A stretch of DNA of 64,000 nt from Pseudobacteroides cellulosolvens ATCC 35603 = DSM 2933. Lineage in GTDB: Bacteria > Bacillota > Clostridia > Acetivibrionales > DSM-2933. The notes beneath the pieces were generated by a model that had not been told where the DNA came from, made no database searches, and saw only the letters and a program-made list of their open reading frames with translations. This document shows, piece by piece, positions 1 to 8,948 of this stretch. The translations under genes were made by a program, and so were the position numbers. The DNA is taken from positions 1,474,501 through 1,538,500 of the forward strand of contig NZ_LGTC01000001.1 in assembly GCF_001262605.1 (NCBI RefSeq), in the 5' to 3' direction. Each line of letters starts with the position of its first letter. Positions within the stretch are counted from its first letter, which is position 1.

Positions 1-867
1 ATTAATTTCAATATCTATTTCGTTTAAAGTTTTATAGACTCTTTTCAGCTTGGATAGCTTACCATTTATTATTTCGATATTTCTAAGGCAAAGCTCATAC
101 CTTTCCAATTTATCAAGGTTTTTTACAATGTTGCTTTGAATTGCATAATCAGCTTCAATGGATATGATACTCTTTAAATTTGTTTCAAGCCTTTTTGTTC
201 TTGTTAATAACTCCGATACTCCCTGTATTATACTGTCGGATTTTTCTAATTTCACCTCAACGTCTTTTAAAAATTCATATTCCTTAAGAGAAGATTCCAC
301 TTCATTAAGCTCACTATTAGCCCTATCCTTGAACTGATTTTCACGCCTTAGATCCACATTTGTATTTTTTATAGCCCTGTCAATTATATGAAGCCCAATA
401 AGCCGCCCAATAGCCTTTGCTCTTACCGAACCGGTCTCTGAAAGCAAAAACGGACTCTCAAGCTGCTCTGCTATATTTAAGCTTGAACTTAAGCTGCTGT
501 CCAAATATGCCTTGGTAATGCCATGTGCCCCTACAACTTCCTGAGGTATCTCATTGCCAAAGCCCTCGAATATTACCGACTCACTGTCAGGATATTTAAC
601 TGTATACCTGTTTTTGCTGCTGGATCTCTCACGGATTATTGCATTGCCATTATCCATTTCTATAGTAACCCTGGCTGCGGAAGTTCCCTGTCTTATAAAT
701 TCCGTCCCTCTGGGCTCATTAAACAGAACCCATTTAATAGCTCTTATAATGGCAGACTTACCATTGTCGGAAGGCCCTGTTATAATATTTAATCCTCTGT
801 CAAAATCAATGGTAGTATCTTCATGGGATTGAAAATTTTCTATTCTTACTCTTGTTATAATTGCCAT
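1..867 (-). CDS. sbcC: SbcC/Rad50-like ATPase, N-terminal part (runs off the left edge)
   Basis: The frame is open from an ATG at 867 to base 1, giving 289 codons with no stop. The protein begins MAIITRVRIENFQSH and carries a Walker A at about residues 32-39 (GPSDNGKS), the usual start of SMC-like DNA repair ATPases. From about residue 170 it turns into a charged, Leu/Glu/Lys-rich coiled coil. The ATG lies 2 nt past the stop of the SbcD-like gene, with AGAGG just upstream, so the pair is co-translated. Together they should form an Mre11-Rad50-type nuclease complex acting on DNA ends and hairpins. The zinc hook and Walker B half are outside the window. Known E. coli SbcC is about 1050 residues; clostridial versions are often shorter, so a short SbcC-like protein is equally possible. 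Confidence 0.85.
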   Translation of the reverse strand, partial: MAIITRVRIENFQSHEDTTIDFDRGLNIITGPSDNGKSAIIRAIKWVLFNEPRGTEFIRQGTSAARVTIEMDNGNAIIRERSSSKNRYTVKYPDSESVIFEGFGNEIPQEVVGAHGITKAYLDSSLSSSLNIAEQLESPFLLSETGSVRAKAIGRLIGLHIIDRAIKNTNVDLRRENQFKDRANSELNEVESSLKEYEFLKDVEVKLEKSDSIIQGVSELLTRTKRLETNLKSIISIEADYAIQSNIVKNLDKLERYELCLRNIEIINGKLSKLKRVYKTLNEIDIEIN

Positions 868-869
868 AT

Positions 870-1859
870 CTAATCCTCTTCATCATGCGTAAGTTCTTCT
901 TTTGCAGTAGCAATCCTTTTTACTGTTTCGTATTTAACCTCACGGCTTATATTCTGGTTTGCCGTTATATCATCTATTATTTTATTAAGATCCGCTTTCT
1001 GGAATTTGCCGGTTTCCGACAACTCCTGATAAAATTTGTGAAGTTTCACATTACGGTCTTGGGCGTACTCAAGCTGCCTTCTGTCTAACACCTCATTTCC
1101 AGGTGCTGCAGACTTAAGCTCTCTTTCATAAACATTTATACCATCACCAAGTTCAATTATGACAACTTTGGGTATACGATTTATTTCACTAATGGCATTT
1201 GTTATTCTAACCAAACTTCCCGGATTCGAGAAATATTTCCCATCCTTCTCAACAATACCGAATCCTCCATGATAGTGGCCTGCAAGAGTTATATCCGCCT
1301 CAGTTTCTATTATATTGTCAACTAATGTATAGGGAATACCCTCAAAAAACGGCTTTTTTAACAGCATACCATGAACCATGTTTATAAGATAATCAACATC
1401 TTTACTTTTCTTCACAATATAATAAGCTGATGACGTTTCAGCATCATCAATATCAAACCTGTAAGGCTTTCCTAAAATCTGAACTTTTAATCCATCCTTT
1501 TCAACAACCACATCATCATTATAGTTTAAAAGGTTTAAAACTCCAACTCCTTCTAAGAGCCCTAACATAGTTCTGCCAACTGTATCAGGATTATGGCCAT
1601 ATATATCATGATTACCTGCTATTGTATAGATCGGTCTTTTATATGTCTGTATTATAAGAGCAAATTCCTTTACTATTGACGGGGAAATATCAGGCCTGTC
1701 AAACCAGTCTCCACCATGTAATATAAAATCTATTTCAAGCTCATCACATATATCTTTTATTTCCAAAAATTTTGTTTTGAGGGTTTCATAAAAGTTATCA
1801 TTCCTGTTTTTTGGCTTAGTTCCTTTAATATGTGTATCTGTGAAAAAGATAAATTTCAT
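870..1859 (-). CDS. sbcD: SbcD/Mre11-like metallophosphoesterase
   Basis: A 329-residue calcineurin-like phosphoesterase. All metal-binding blocks are visible in order: D-T-H near residue 8, GGDWFD near 50, GNHD near 82, and the GHYHGG block near 197, followed by SNPGS. This is the nuclease half of the SbcCD (Mre11-Rad50) complex, which cuts DNA ends and hairpins with Mn2+. It precedes the SbcC-like ATPase gene with a 2-nt gap. The RBS (GAGAG) is modest. It is shorter than E. coli SbcD (about 400 residues) and lacks an obvious long C-terminal capping domain, which fits the compact clostridial and phage-type exonuclease subunits. Confidence 0.87.
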   Translation of the reverse strand: MKFIFFTDTHIKGTKPKNRNDNFYETLKTKFLEIKDICDELEIDFILHGGDWFDRPDISPSIVKEFALIIQTYKRPIYTIAGNHDIYGHNPDTVGRTMLGLLEGVGVLNLLNYNDDVVVEKDGLKVQILGKPYRFDIDDAETSSAYYIVKKSKDVDYLINMVHGMLLKKPFFEGIPYTLVDNIIETEADITLAGHYHGGFGIVEKDGKYFSNPGSLVRITNAISEINRIPKVVIIELGDGINVYERELKSAAPGNEVLDRRQLEYAQDRNVKLHKFYQELSETGKFQKADLNKIIDDITANQNISREVKYETVKRIATAKEELTHDEED

Positions 1860-2127
1860 AAAACAGTACTCTCTTTCATGGTTATATATTTATATTTATA
1901 AAATCACAAAGCGATTTTGAATCCTTGATTATTATAATGGAAAATTAAAATCTTCAAACCTCATTATACTCATATTATACCATGCTTTATCCCTTTTTTA
2001 TCAAAATTCTAACAATTATAAACAAAAACAATCTTTGCTTTAATTCATAAAATATGATAAAAGTATATATGTAAATATTTATATATTTATTAGCTTATAC
2101 AATAACTTTAATAAGGAGCTGCTATTA

Positions 2128-2478
2128 ATGAGTCTTTCTGAATTGTTTGGTACTATCTTTAATATTATTTGGAACATTCCGATTTATGTACCAATAATTT
2201 CGTTATCCCTCATCCTGCTTACATACATTTTAAACAAGGATCGTCTATGGACCATACCAAAGCTTTCATTTTTATTTGCTATAGTAATTACAATATATGA
2301 CATCACCACAAAAACACCTGGCGATAACATATTCATTCAATTTAAAAACTATATTTATGAATCAAAATATAATTATAATTTTCTCCACATCTATATTCCT
2401 ATTTTTCTTTATTGTCTTCTTATAGCATCTATTTTTAGCTATATTGAAAAAATGAAAAACAAGATCTCCATAAAATGA
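2128..2478 (+). CDS. Small integral membrane protein, function unknown
   Basis: A 116-residue protein preceded by AAGGAG with good spacing. Hydrophobic stretches at about residues 14-33, 45-58 and 88-106 predict three membrane helices. The C-terminus is short and basic (KMKNKISIK). I do not recognise the family. It stands alone, divergent from sbcD and convergent with the next gene, and a palindromic terminator-like hairpin lies about 100 nt downstream. The good RBS and clear hydrophobic periodicity make it likely real. Confidence 0.6.
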   Translation: MSLSELFGTIFNIIWNIPIYVPIISLSLILLTYILNKDRLWTIPKLSFLFAIVITIYDITTKTPGDNIFIQFKNYIYESKYNYNFLHIYIPIFLYCLLIASIFSYIEKMKNKISIK

Positions 2479-2582
2479 TTGCATATTAAATCATTATAAA
2501 TTCATATACAGTCAAAAAGGGTGATTGTTGTGGTGGAAAATTGCGATGTAGGATACACCTTAATTTCCTAGACAAAAAATTT

Positions 2583-2614
2583 CGCAGATATTATGTGAAT
2601 TCATAAGATCTGCG
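2583..2614. terminator. Bidirectional terminator-like palindrome
   Basis: A 7-bp stem CGCAGAT / ATCTGCG encloses a second palindromic core (TTATG-TGAATT-CATAA) after a one-base bulge. It lies between two convergent genes and is flanked by A/T runs on both sides (AAAAAATTT to the left, ATTATTATTT to the right), so it can serve either strand. Confidence 0.55.
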
Positions 2615-2633
2615 ATTATTATTTAAATATATT

Positions 2634-2945
2634 TTACATCCTATTTTTTTGATTTCTTCTATTTTGCATCATTTCATCATCGCTTAACGAATCATCGCTG
2701 AATAAATTTTTATTTATGTTATAATTGGACTGATTCTGTCTTTCTTCAATAAGCATCCGTTCTATTTCCAACTGATTTTTAGCCCGGACTTCTTCAGACC
2801 TAACCATTGCATCAGCTTTTATTTGCTCGATTTTAATTCTATATCTCAGTACAAAAAATATTATTACACCAACTATTGCAACAAGGCCAATACCTCCGCC
2901 AATTAAAGCTTCTGTCACTTCTGTCGGATCATATGATGAAAACAT
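2634..2945 (-). CDS. Single-pass membrane protein with charged cytoplasmic tail
   Basis: A 103-residue protein with a perfect AGGAGGTAACA upstream of its ATG. One glycine-rich membrane helix lies at about residues 14-33 (IGGGIGLVAIVGVIIFFVLR). A long, probably helical, highly charged region follows (RIKIEQIKADAMVRSEEVRAK) and then a Gln/Asn/Asp-rich tail. No domain is recognised. The pattern of short outside, one helix and coiled-coil-like inside is seen in small scaffold-like proteins, but no role can be assigned. Confidence 0.6.
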   Translation of the reverse strand: MFSSYDPTEVTEALIGGGIGLVAIVGVIIFFVLRYRIKIEQIKADAMVRSEEVRAKNQLEIERMLIEERQNQSNYNINKNLFSDDSLSDDEMMQNRRNQKNRM

Positions 2946-3039
2946 TGTTACCTCCTATTGAAAGATATCTACTTAATAATACCATAATATCATAATTTTT
3001 CGCTGCTTAAAATACTTTTCAGGCAAATACATTTTCCCT

Positions 3040-3513
3040 TCAATCATCTTTTATAACGGTTGATCTCATATTTTCATCAAGTTTCAATTCTACATCTACT
3101 TTACCATTTGCATCATATCCTACAATTTTAAACCTATACATGCCCTCTGGAAGAATAATAGAATGACTGCCTTTCTTTTCACCTTCAAATATAGTGGTTA
3201 TTTCATTTTTTTGTGAAATAATTACTCCTTTAAACTTTCCTTTATCCACTTCAGAATTAAGTTGAAATTTAAGCTCACCTTGTTTTTCTACATTGATGTT
3301 CCAAATCGTTTCAGCACCGTAAAACCTCGAATATTTGATGTTCAATTTAGAGTCATCTTGGTCCCCGATTCTATCAAAAAATGAATATGAGTCACCTTCT
3401 TTTTGAATCAGTTTATTATCGCCATAAGTATTTTTCTGTTCGGTACTTGCACTACTGCACCCGCTGATAAAAGTTACAAATGTCAGTGCTATTATTAATA
3501 CTAACTTTTTCAA
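3040..3513 (-). CDS. Secreted lipoprotein, function unknown
   Basis: A 157-residue protein starting MKKLVLIIALTFVTFISGC, a typical type II signal peptide with lipobox I-S-G-C, so the mature protein should be acylated at Cys19 and anchored outside the membrane. The mature part is hydrophilic with a beta-rich pattern: FKGVIISQKNEITTIFEG, then HSIILPEGMYRFKIVGYD. That resembles small beta-sandwich domains that hold ligands or adhere to surfaces, but no named family is visible. RBS is AGGTG. It stands downstream of a long hairpin that follows gpsA. Confidence 0.65.
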   Translation of the reverse strand: MKKLVLIIALTFVTFISGCSSASTEQKNTYGDNKLIQKEGDSYSFFDRIGDQDDSKLNIKYSRFYGAETIWNINVEKQGELKFQLNSEVDKGKFKGVIISQKNEITTIFEGEKKGSHSIILPEGMYRFKIVGYDANGKVDVELKLDENMRSTVIKDD

Positions 3514-3552
3514 ATGCTTTTCACCTCTTTACTTTAAATCAATTGATACAAT

Positions 3553-3648
3553 AAAACTCCCTTATTGTGGCAACTTAAGCAAAAATCCAAAGTGTTACAA
3601 TAACATTGATTTTTATAACCTGCTTAAGTCTCAAAATAAAGGAGTTTT
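3553..3648. repeat. Long nested hairpin, about 96 nt
   Basis: Four nested complementary pairs fold this whole stretch: AAAACTCC/GGAGTTTT at the ends, ACTTAAGCA/TGCTTAAGT inside, AAAAATC/GATTTTT next, and TGTTA-caa-TAACA at the tip. It sits between the stop of gpsA and the lipoprotein gene. On the minus strand it ends in GGAGTTTTATTG, so it may act as terminator of the der-plsY-gpsA operon. It is much longer than a usual terminator. Confidence 0.6.
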
Positions 3649-3666
3649 TTGAAGTGTCATTATTAT

Positions 3667-4665
3667 TTACACGTTCTCCAGCTTCTTATCCCTCATCATC
3701 AAATCAACTACCGCCTGCCGTGCATCCTTACCATTGAATAAAACCTCATATGCCTGATTTGTTATAGGCATCTCCACGTTCATCTTCTTTGCCATATGGT
3801 AAGCTGCTTTTGTTGTGTTTACTCCCTCTACAACCATTGCAACTTCCTTTAATGCTTCTTCCAGACTCTTTCCTTTGCCGATGAGTATTCCTGCTCGTCT
3901 ATTTCTGCTATGCATGCTTGTACAGGTAACTATTAAGTCTCCAATTCCTGCAAGACCAGAAAAAGTCTTTGGCTTAGCTCCCATTATTTCACCAAGCCTG
4001 GACATTTCGGTTATTCCTCGAGTCATGAGAGCAGCTTTAGTGTTGTCGCCAAAACCCAGGCCATCAGAAATACCGGCACAAAGAGCTATAACATTTTTAA
4101 TTGCTCCACCCAGCTCAACTCCTATTATATCGGAATTGGTATAAACCCTGAACATTGGTGACATGAATATATCCTGTACAAAGAGGGCTGCTTCATTATC
4201 CACTGATGCAGCTACAATTGCAGTTGGTATTGATCTTCCTACTTCTTCAGCGTGGCTTGGTCCTGATAATGCAACCACCCTTACATTTGGTGCTTCCTCT
4301 TTTATAATCTGTGACATTGTAAGGAAAGTTTCATCTTCCAGGCCCTTTGAGCATGATACTACTATTGTATTGTCCTTAAGAGCCCCCTTAATTGTTTTCA
4401 TGGTACTTCTCATAAATTCCGAAGGAACTACCATTATGACAGCTTCTGCATCTTGTAATGCTTCATTGACATCATTTGTGCATGTAACTGTATCAGGAAC
4501 CCAAACACCAGGTAATTTTGCAATATTCTCTCTATGAGTGTTTATGCCTTCCGCTTCTTCCTTAAAGAAGGACCACATCCTTACTTTATGTCCATTAGTA
4601 GCCAATAGCACAGATAATGCTGTTCCCCAGCTCCCTGCACCCATTATACAAATATTTTTACCCAT
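3667..4665 (-). CDS. gpsA: Glycerol-3-phosphate dehydrogenase [NAD(P)+]
   Basis: A 332-residue cytoplasmic enzyme reducing dihydroxyacetone phosphate to sn-glycerol 3-phosphate for phospholipid synthesis. The N-terminal dinucleotide fold is plain (MGAGSWGTALSVLLATNGH), as are the family blocks SCSKGLE, LSGPSHAEEV, the catalytic-Lys region GVELGGAIKNVIALCAGI, and GLAGIGDLIVTCTS. Length is normal for the family. It follows plsY by 19 nt, so the two steps of lysophosphatidate synthesis are co-transcribed with der. Confidence 0.97.
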   Translation of the reverse strand: MGKNICIMGAGSWGTALSVLLATNGHKVRMWSFFKEEAEGINTHRENIAKLPGVWVPDTVTCTNDVNEALQDAEAVIMVVPSEFMRSTMKTIKGALKDNTIVVSCSKGLEDETFLTMSQIIKEEAPNVRVVALSGPSHAEEVGRSIPTAIVAASVDNEAALFVQDIFMSPMFRVYTNSDIIGVELGGAIKNVIALCAGISDGLGFGDNTKAALMTRGITEMSRLGEIMGAKPKTFSGLAGIGDLIVTCTSMHSRNRRAGILIGKGKSLEEALKEVAMVVEGVNTTKAAYHMAKKMNVEMPITNQAYEVLFNGKDARQAVVDLMMRDKKLENV

Positions 4666-4684
4666 AACTATCCTCCTAAATTCT

Positions 4685-5293
4685 CTATGCAGTCTTCTTC
4701 TTTCCGAATTTGGATTCGGTACCTTGAACTATTCTTTTTATATTTGATCTATGTCTTAAAATTATAAGAAAAGCAAAAATTACAGCGATTACTAAGTATA
4801 ATTTATCGTCACTCTTATGTATATAGGCTGCTACTGGAAATAAAGCAGCACCTATAATGGAACCCAATGAAATATATTTGGAAATTGCCACAACAATTGC
4901 AAATATGGCAAATAATATCAATGCAACTTTCCAATCCATCATTAAGGCAACAGCAAAGCTTGTAAGAACTCCTTTTCCACCCTTAAACTTAAAATACAGA
5001 GGCCAGTTATGCCCTACAATAGAACCTATTCCGGCTACCATTAGCCCATTGTTTCCAACTAACAGACTGCCTATTAAACAAGCCAGTACACCTTTTAGTG
5101 CATCTCCTAAAATAACGAAAACAGCCGCCTTTTTTCCTAATGTTCGTAAGGTGTTTGTGGCACCTGCATTTCCACTGCCATGCTTTCTGACATCAACACC
5201 ATATACTTTTCCAACCAAAAGGGAAGAATTGAGACTTCCCAAAAGATACCCCAAAATGAACATAGATAAAATTTTTAAATAATCCATTACCAT
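4685..5293 (-). CDS. plsY: Acyl-phosphate:glycerol-3-phosphate acyltransferase
   Basis: A 202-residue integral membrane enzyme that moves an acyl group from acyl-phosphate to glycerol 3-phosphate. The PlsY signatures are present: GSLNSS near residue 19, HGSGNAGATNTLRTLG near 37, GHNWP near 93 and FKGGKGVLTSF near 102. Five or more membrane helices are visible. Its product pathway couples directly to gpsA 19 nt downstream; der lies 24 nt upstream. The ATG at 5293 follows AAAGGA. Confidence 0.96.
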   Translation of the reverse strand: MVMDYLKILSMFILGYLLGSLNSSLLVGKVYGVDVRKHGSGNAGATNTLRTLGKKAAVFVILGDALKGVLACLIGSLLVGNNGLMVAGIGSIVGHNWPLYFKFKGGKGVLTSFAVALMMDWKVALILFAIFAIVVAISKYISLGSIIGAALFPVAAYIHKSDDKLYLVIAVIFAFLIILRHRSNIKRIVQGTESKFGKKKTA

Positions 5294-5317
5294 ACAAGTC
5301 CTTTCCCGCCCCTATAA

Positions 5318-6643
5318 TTATGTTTCCTTGCTTTTTTCTCTAAGCAGGAATTTTATTGGTGTTCCTTCAAAACCAAAGCTTTTTCTCAGCTGGTTTTCAA
5401 GATATCTTTCGTATGAATAATGCATGAGTTCTTTATCATTTATGAATATTACAAATGTAGGTGGTTTAACTCCAGCCTGGGTCATGTAATATATTTTAAG
5501 CCTTTTTCCTTTGTCAGACGGAGGCTGAACCATTGCAATAGCTTCATTTACAAGATCGTTTAACATACCTGTTGATATCCTCAAAGATGCTTGATTTGCA
5601 ACGTAATTTATAAGTTCAAAAAGTTTTTGAACTCTTTGCCCTGTCATAGCTGAAATAAACAGTACCGGTGCATAAGTCATGAATCCCAACTTTTCCAATA
5701 CAGTTTTTCTATACTCTTCCAAAGTACCGGTTGTCTTCTCGATCAAATCCCACTTGTTTACAACAACTATGGAAGCCTTTCCGTTATCATGGGCATACCC
5801 TGCAATCTTAGTATCCTGCTCGGTTACGCCATCCTGGGCATCAATTATAATGACGCAAACATCTGCCCTCTCAACTGCTGTCCATGAACGGATAATACTG
5901 TATCTTTCTATGCTTTCATTAATCTTGCTTTTTCTTCTTATTCCTGCTGTGTCAATAAATACATATTTTTCATCATCCTTTTCAAAATATGTATCAATAG
6001 CATCCCTGGTAGTACCGGGTATATCGCTTACAATAACCCTGTCCTCTCCGAGAATTTTGTTAATCAGAGATGATTTACCCGCATTAGGCTTACCGATAAC
6101 AGCAACCTTGATAACATCTTCTCCGTAGTCTTCACCTGTATCCTCAGGAAAATGCTCATAGACCGCATCTAAAAGGTCACCCATACCAAGACCATGGACA
6201 GAAGATATGGTTATCATGTCTCCCAAACCCAGGTTGTAGAATTCATACACTTCAGGCGGCGGTTCTCCAACCCTGTCAACCTTGTTTACAGCAAGAATTA
6301 TAGGCTTATTGGCTTTTCTGAGCATACTTCCGACCTCCTTATCGGAGGCTGTCATCCCATCCTTGGCATCAACCATGAATATTATAACATCTGCAGTTTC
6401 AATCGCCAACTCTGCCTGCCTTTTCATCTGCTGCATTATTTTATCTTCGGTATATGGCTCTATACCACCTGTGTCTATAAGGGTAAATAACTTGCTTCTC
6501 CACTCAACATCAGTATAAATCCTGTCCCTCGTTACTCCTGGCGTGTCTTCGACTATGGAGATTCTTTTACCTGCTACATAGTTAAAAAACGTGGATTTAC
6601 CTACGTTTGGCCTACCAACAACAGCTACTACCGGTTTTGCCAC
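5318..6643 (-). CDS. der: Ribosome-assembly GTPase Der (EngA)
   Basis: A 441-residue protein with two tandem GTPase domains, the hallmark of Der. Domain one has GRPNVGKST near residue 9, DTPGVTRDR and NKVD; domain two has GKPNAGKSS near 184, DIPGTTRDAID, DTAGIRRK and NKWD. A C-terminal KH-like domain follows from about residue 350. It is required for 50S subunit assembly. It is the second gene of an operon running DUF512-der-plsY-gpsA with gaps of 19-24 nt. Confidence 0.97.
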   Translation of the reverse strand: MAKPVVAVVGRPNVGKSTFFNYVAGKRISIVEDTPGVTRDRIYTDVEWRSKLFTLIDTGGIEPYTEDKIMQQMKRQAELAIETADVIIFMVDAKDGMTASDKEVGSMLRKANKPIILAVNKVDRVGEPPPEVYEFYNLGLGDMITISSVHGLGMGDLLDAVYEHFPEDTGEDYGEDVIKVAVIGKPNAGKSSLINKILGEDRVIVSDIPGTTRDAIDTYFEKDDEKYVFIDTAGIRRKSKINESIERYSIIRSWTAVERADVCVIIIDAQDGVTEQDTKIAGYAHDNGKASIVVVNKWDLIEKTTGTLEEYRKTVLEKLGFMTYAPVLFISAMTGQRVQKLFELINYVANQASLRISTGMLNDLVNEAIAMVQPPSDKGKRLKIYYMTQAGVKPPTFVIFINDKELMHYSYERYLENQLRKSFGFEGTPIKFLLREKSKET

Positions 6644-6667
6644 TTACTATCACTCCCAACTTGTTTC

Positions 6668-7984
6668 TTATACTCCCAAAACACTATTTATAAATGAAAT
6701 TCCGCTGTTTTCAACAGGAGCTACTTTTACACCTAGAGCTTCTTCAAGCGTTCCTAACGTATAGTCATCAAGAAGCAGATCTGTATCAGCCTTTAACATG
6801 CTCTTACATATCAAAACCTCGTCTCCAAGGTCCCGGCCTCTTAATTGTGCTACAATATCTCTTCCTGTAAGAAGTCCTGTTACAGTTACATTTTCACCAA
6901 AAAACTCATTAATTATTTTATATACATTAACAGTTATACTGTACTTTTCTTCCAATCTCTTTGAAAGCAAACTAATATAATTATAAGCAGAAACGCCCGT
7001 TACAATACTTACTTTTCTATTTTTTTCTGGAACAAAGTCAACATGGTTTATATGCTGATCGAATTCATTGATTAAAGTGGATATAAGTCCAACCCCATTT
7101 TCTATCTGGGGAAAATCTTCATAATATTCGTAAGGCGGAATTTCTTTTCCAGCCATCATATAGAACTCGTCAGCAAGGTATACAACTCTTGATCCATGTT
7201 TTTTAAGAAAGTTTTCCTGAAGCTTTTCAACCTGCTCTATGACCTCCATGGAAGAAGCTTTGTCATAAGGCATCAGCTTGCAAAGGCCATCCCTGTGCTT
7301 TGTAATGCCTACAGGCACAACAGATATGCTGTTAACTGCAGGATACAGCTTGGTGAGATCCAAAAGAGATTTATTTAGCTCTTCTTTATCATTAATCCCT
7401 CTGCAGAGCACAATCTGGCAATTAAGGGTGATACCGCTTACTGAAAGCTTTCTTATTTTACTCATAACATTTGCTGCAAACCTGTTTTTGAGCATAAAAA
7501 CTCTAAGATCAGGGTTTGTAGTATGAACAGAAATATTTATAGGAGACATTCTGTATTTTATTATTCTATCTATATGACTATCATCCATATTTGTCAATGT
7601 AACATAATTACCGGACAGAAATGACAGCCTCATGTCATCATCCTTAAAGTAAAGTGAATCTCTCATTCCTTTAGGCATCTGATCTATAAAGCAAAATATA
7701 CATTTATTTGAGCAGCTTTTTGCCTCATCTATCAAATCATCGATAAACTCTATTCCCAAATCCTCATCTTCAAACTTTTCAATGTCTATTTCCCATATCT
7801 CTTCGTTTTCTTTCTTTATTTCAAGGGTAAGCTCCTCGTCAGATATTAGAAATCTATAGTCAAATATATCCTCAATATTTTCTCCGTTTATTGACAAAAG
7901 TACATCGCCTTTTTCTATTCCAGCTTCTTCTGCAATACTTCCAGGCAATACATTATTAATTATTATAGGTGTGTCTTTTTTCAA
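6668..7984 (-). CDS. DUF512 radical SAM protein with PDZ-like N-terminus
   Basis: A 438-residue protein. Residues 1-55 form a PDZ-like module (PGSIAEEAGIEKGDVLLSING). A radical SAM cluster motif C-x3-C-x2-C (SNKCIFCFIDQMPKG) lies near residues 92-105, and the C-terminal half is the DUF512 domain, with GRDIVAQLRG and a final Gly-Ile-Ser-Phe segment. The family commonly sits beside der in Clostridia, as here, but its reaction is not established. The start is TTG at 7984, chosen because GGAGGAACCG is at ideal distance. Confidence 0.88.
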   Translation of the reverse strand: MKKDTPIIINNVLPGSIAEEAGIEKGDVLLSINGENIEDIFDYRFLISDEELTLEIKKENEEIWEIDIEKFEDEDLGIEFIDDLIDEAKSCSNKCIFCFIDQMPKGMRDSLYFKDDDMRLSFLSGNYVTLTNMDDSHIDRIIKYRMSPINISVHTTNPDLRVFMLKNRFAANVMSKIRKLSVSGITLNCQIVLCRGINDKEELNKSLLDLTKLYPAVNSISVVPVGITKHRDGLCKLMPYDKASSMEVIEQVEKLQENFLKKHGSRVVYLADEFYMMAGKEIPPYEYYEDFPQIENGVGLISTLINEFDQHINHVDFVPEKNRKVSIVTGVSAYNYISLLSKRLEEKYSITVNVYKIINEFFGENVTVTGLLTGRDIVAQLRGRDLGDEVLICKSMLKADTDLLLDDYTLGTLEEALGVKVAPVENSGISFINSVLGV

Positions 7985-8033
7985 AACGGTTCCTCCTGCT
8001 ATGCTTTATCCTATAGCATAATTTCCTAAACAT

Positions 8034-8064
8034 AAACAAAAAACAGCAGTTTCAACTGCTGCTT
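8034..8064 (-). terminator. Intrinsic terminator after rpmF
   Basis: On the minus strand the stem GCAGCAGT-TGAA-ACTGCTGT is followed by TTTTTTGTTT. It lies 15 nt past the rpmF stop and ends the yceD-rpmF transcript before the DUF512 gene. Confidence 0.85.
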
Positions 8065-8078
8065 TTCCATCATTTTTA

Positions 8079-8282
8079 TTAGTCTTCAACCTTTATTACT
8101 TGAACTGATTTCTGACCTGATTTCGTCTTAACACTATAAGTGCCGCATTCTGTACAAACTCTATGTCTAAGCTTATATGCATGACATTTCGGACACTTAT
8201 CCAAATTTGGTGCAGACAGTTTCCACTGTGATCTTCTTTTTCCTGTTCTAGCTTTCGACCATTTACGCTTTGGATTTGCCAT
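8079..8282 (-). CDS. rpmF: Ribosomal protein bL32 (zinc-binding form)
   Basis: A 67-residue basic protein beginning MANPKRKWSKARTGKRRSQW. It keeps both zinc-ligand pairs, C-P-K-C and C-T-E-C, so it is the zinc-containing C+ form. It follows yceD by 34 nt, the standard arrangement, and is closed by an intrinsic terminator. Confidence 0.97.
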   Translation of the reverse strand: MANPKRKWSKARTGKRRSQWKLSAPNLDKCPKCHAYKLRHRVCTECGTYSVKTKSGQKSVQVIKVED

Positions 8283-8316
8283 TATAACACCTCCCGCCTA
8301 TTAAACCCATTATATC

Positions 8317-8814
8317 TTAATTATCAAAAAATTTCTTAAGTGCTTCCATCTGTGGATTAATATAATCATCCTTGCAGTCACATGTCTTCTCATTGAGGTT
8401 TGTACCACATCTTGGACACAGGCCTTTACAATTATCATCACATACCTTTTTAACAGGTAAATTCAAAATTATATTATCCTTTAAAATACTGTCAAGTAAT
8501 ATATAGTTATCATTATATGTATAAGCATCCACATCTGCTGTTTCGCTGCCTTCAATAATGTCTTCCCTGACCTTCAATTCAAGGTTGTCCTCAATATCTT
8601 TCACGCATCTGCTGCATTTTACACTGTAGGATGCCTTCAAACTGCCATTTAATTTTAACACACCGCTGGCATTTGTCAGAACACCTTCGAATTTTACAAC
8701 ATCTGTGAAGACAAAACCCGATTCAAGATCATTCAACTCAGCTATCGCTTCATCGAACTTGACATCTAAGCTCGCACCATTAATTTTAACTATACTTGAT
8801 ACATCAATTTTCAT
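8317..8814 (-). CDS. YceD/DUF177 family protein
   Basis: A 165-residue protein of the YceD (DUF177) family, found upstream of rpmF across bacteria and linked to 23S rRNA maturation in plants and E. coli. Cys pairs C-S-R-C near residue 72 and C-x4-C-x2-C plus C-D-C near the C-terminus are typical of clostridial members and could bind zinc. I place the start at ATG 8814, with GGGGTGAC upstream. The longer reading from 8838 would begin at or before the transcription start implied by the promoter at 8844-8872. Confidence 0.9.
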   Translation of the reverse strand: MKIDVSSIVKINGASLDVKFDEAIAELNDLESGFVFTDVVKFEGVLTNASGVLKLNGSLKASYSVKCSRCVKDIEDNLELKVREDIIEGSETADVDAYTYNDNYILLDSILKDNIILNLPVKKVCDDNCKGLCPRCGTNLNEKTCDCKDDYINPQMEALKKFFDN

Positions 8815-8843
8815 ATTGTCACCCCATAAAACCGACAAAAGAT

Positions 8844-8872
8844 ATTATACTAACTAATAATACCATTGTCAA
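8844..8872 (-). promoter_or_regulatory. Consensus sigma-A promoter for yceD-rpmF
   Basis: TTGACA (8867-8872), exactly 17 nt, then TATAAT (8844-8849) on the minus strand: a perfect match to the vegetative consensus. The expected start near 8837 leaves a leader of only about 20 nt before the ATG at 8814. Confidence 0.9.
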
Positions 8873-8948
8873 GATAAATATTGATATTATTATGTGTATA
8901 TTCTGATTGGTTTATGATAATTTAATTGATAATGTATTCAATAATACT

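Noticed and set aside
1897..1915. AAAATC-acaaagc-GATTTT hairpin before sbcD
   Set aside because: Short AT stem in AT-rich DNA, without supporting position or T run.
2531..2572. 13-codon plus-strand ORF starting GTG after AAAGGGTG
   Set aside because: Too short, no context and next to a terminator hairpin; nothing but the RBS-like sequence supports it.
8815..8838. Longer yceD start (MSVLWGDN...)
   Set aside because: It would begin at the expected transcription start of the consensus promoter, leaving no RBS; the ATG at 8814 has GGGGTGAC.
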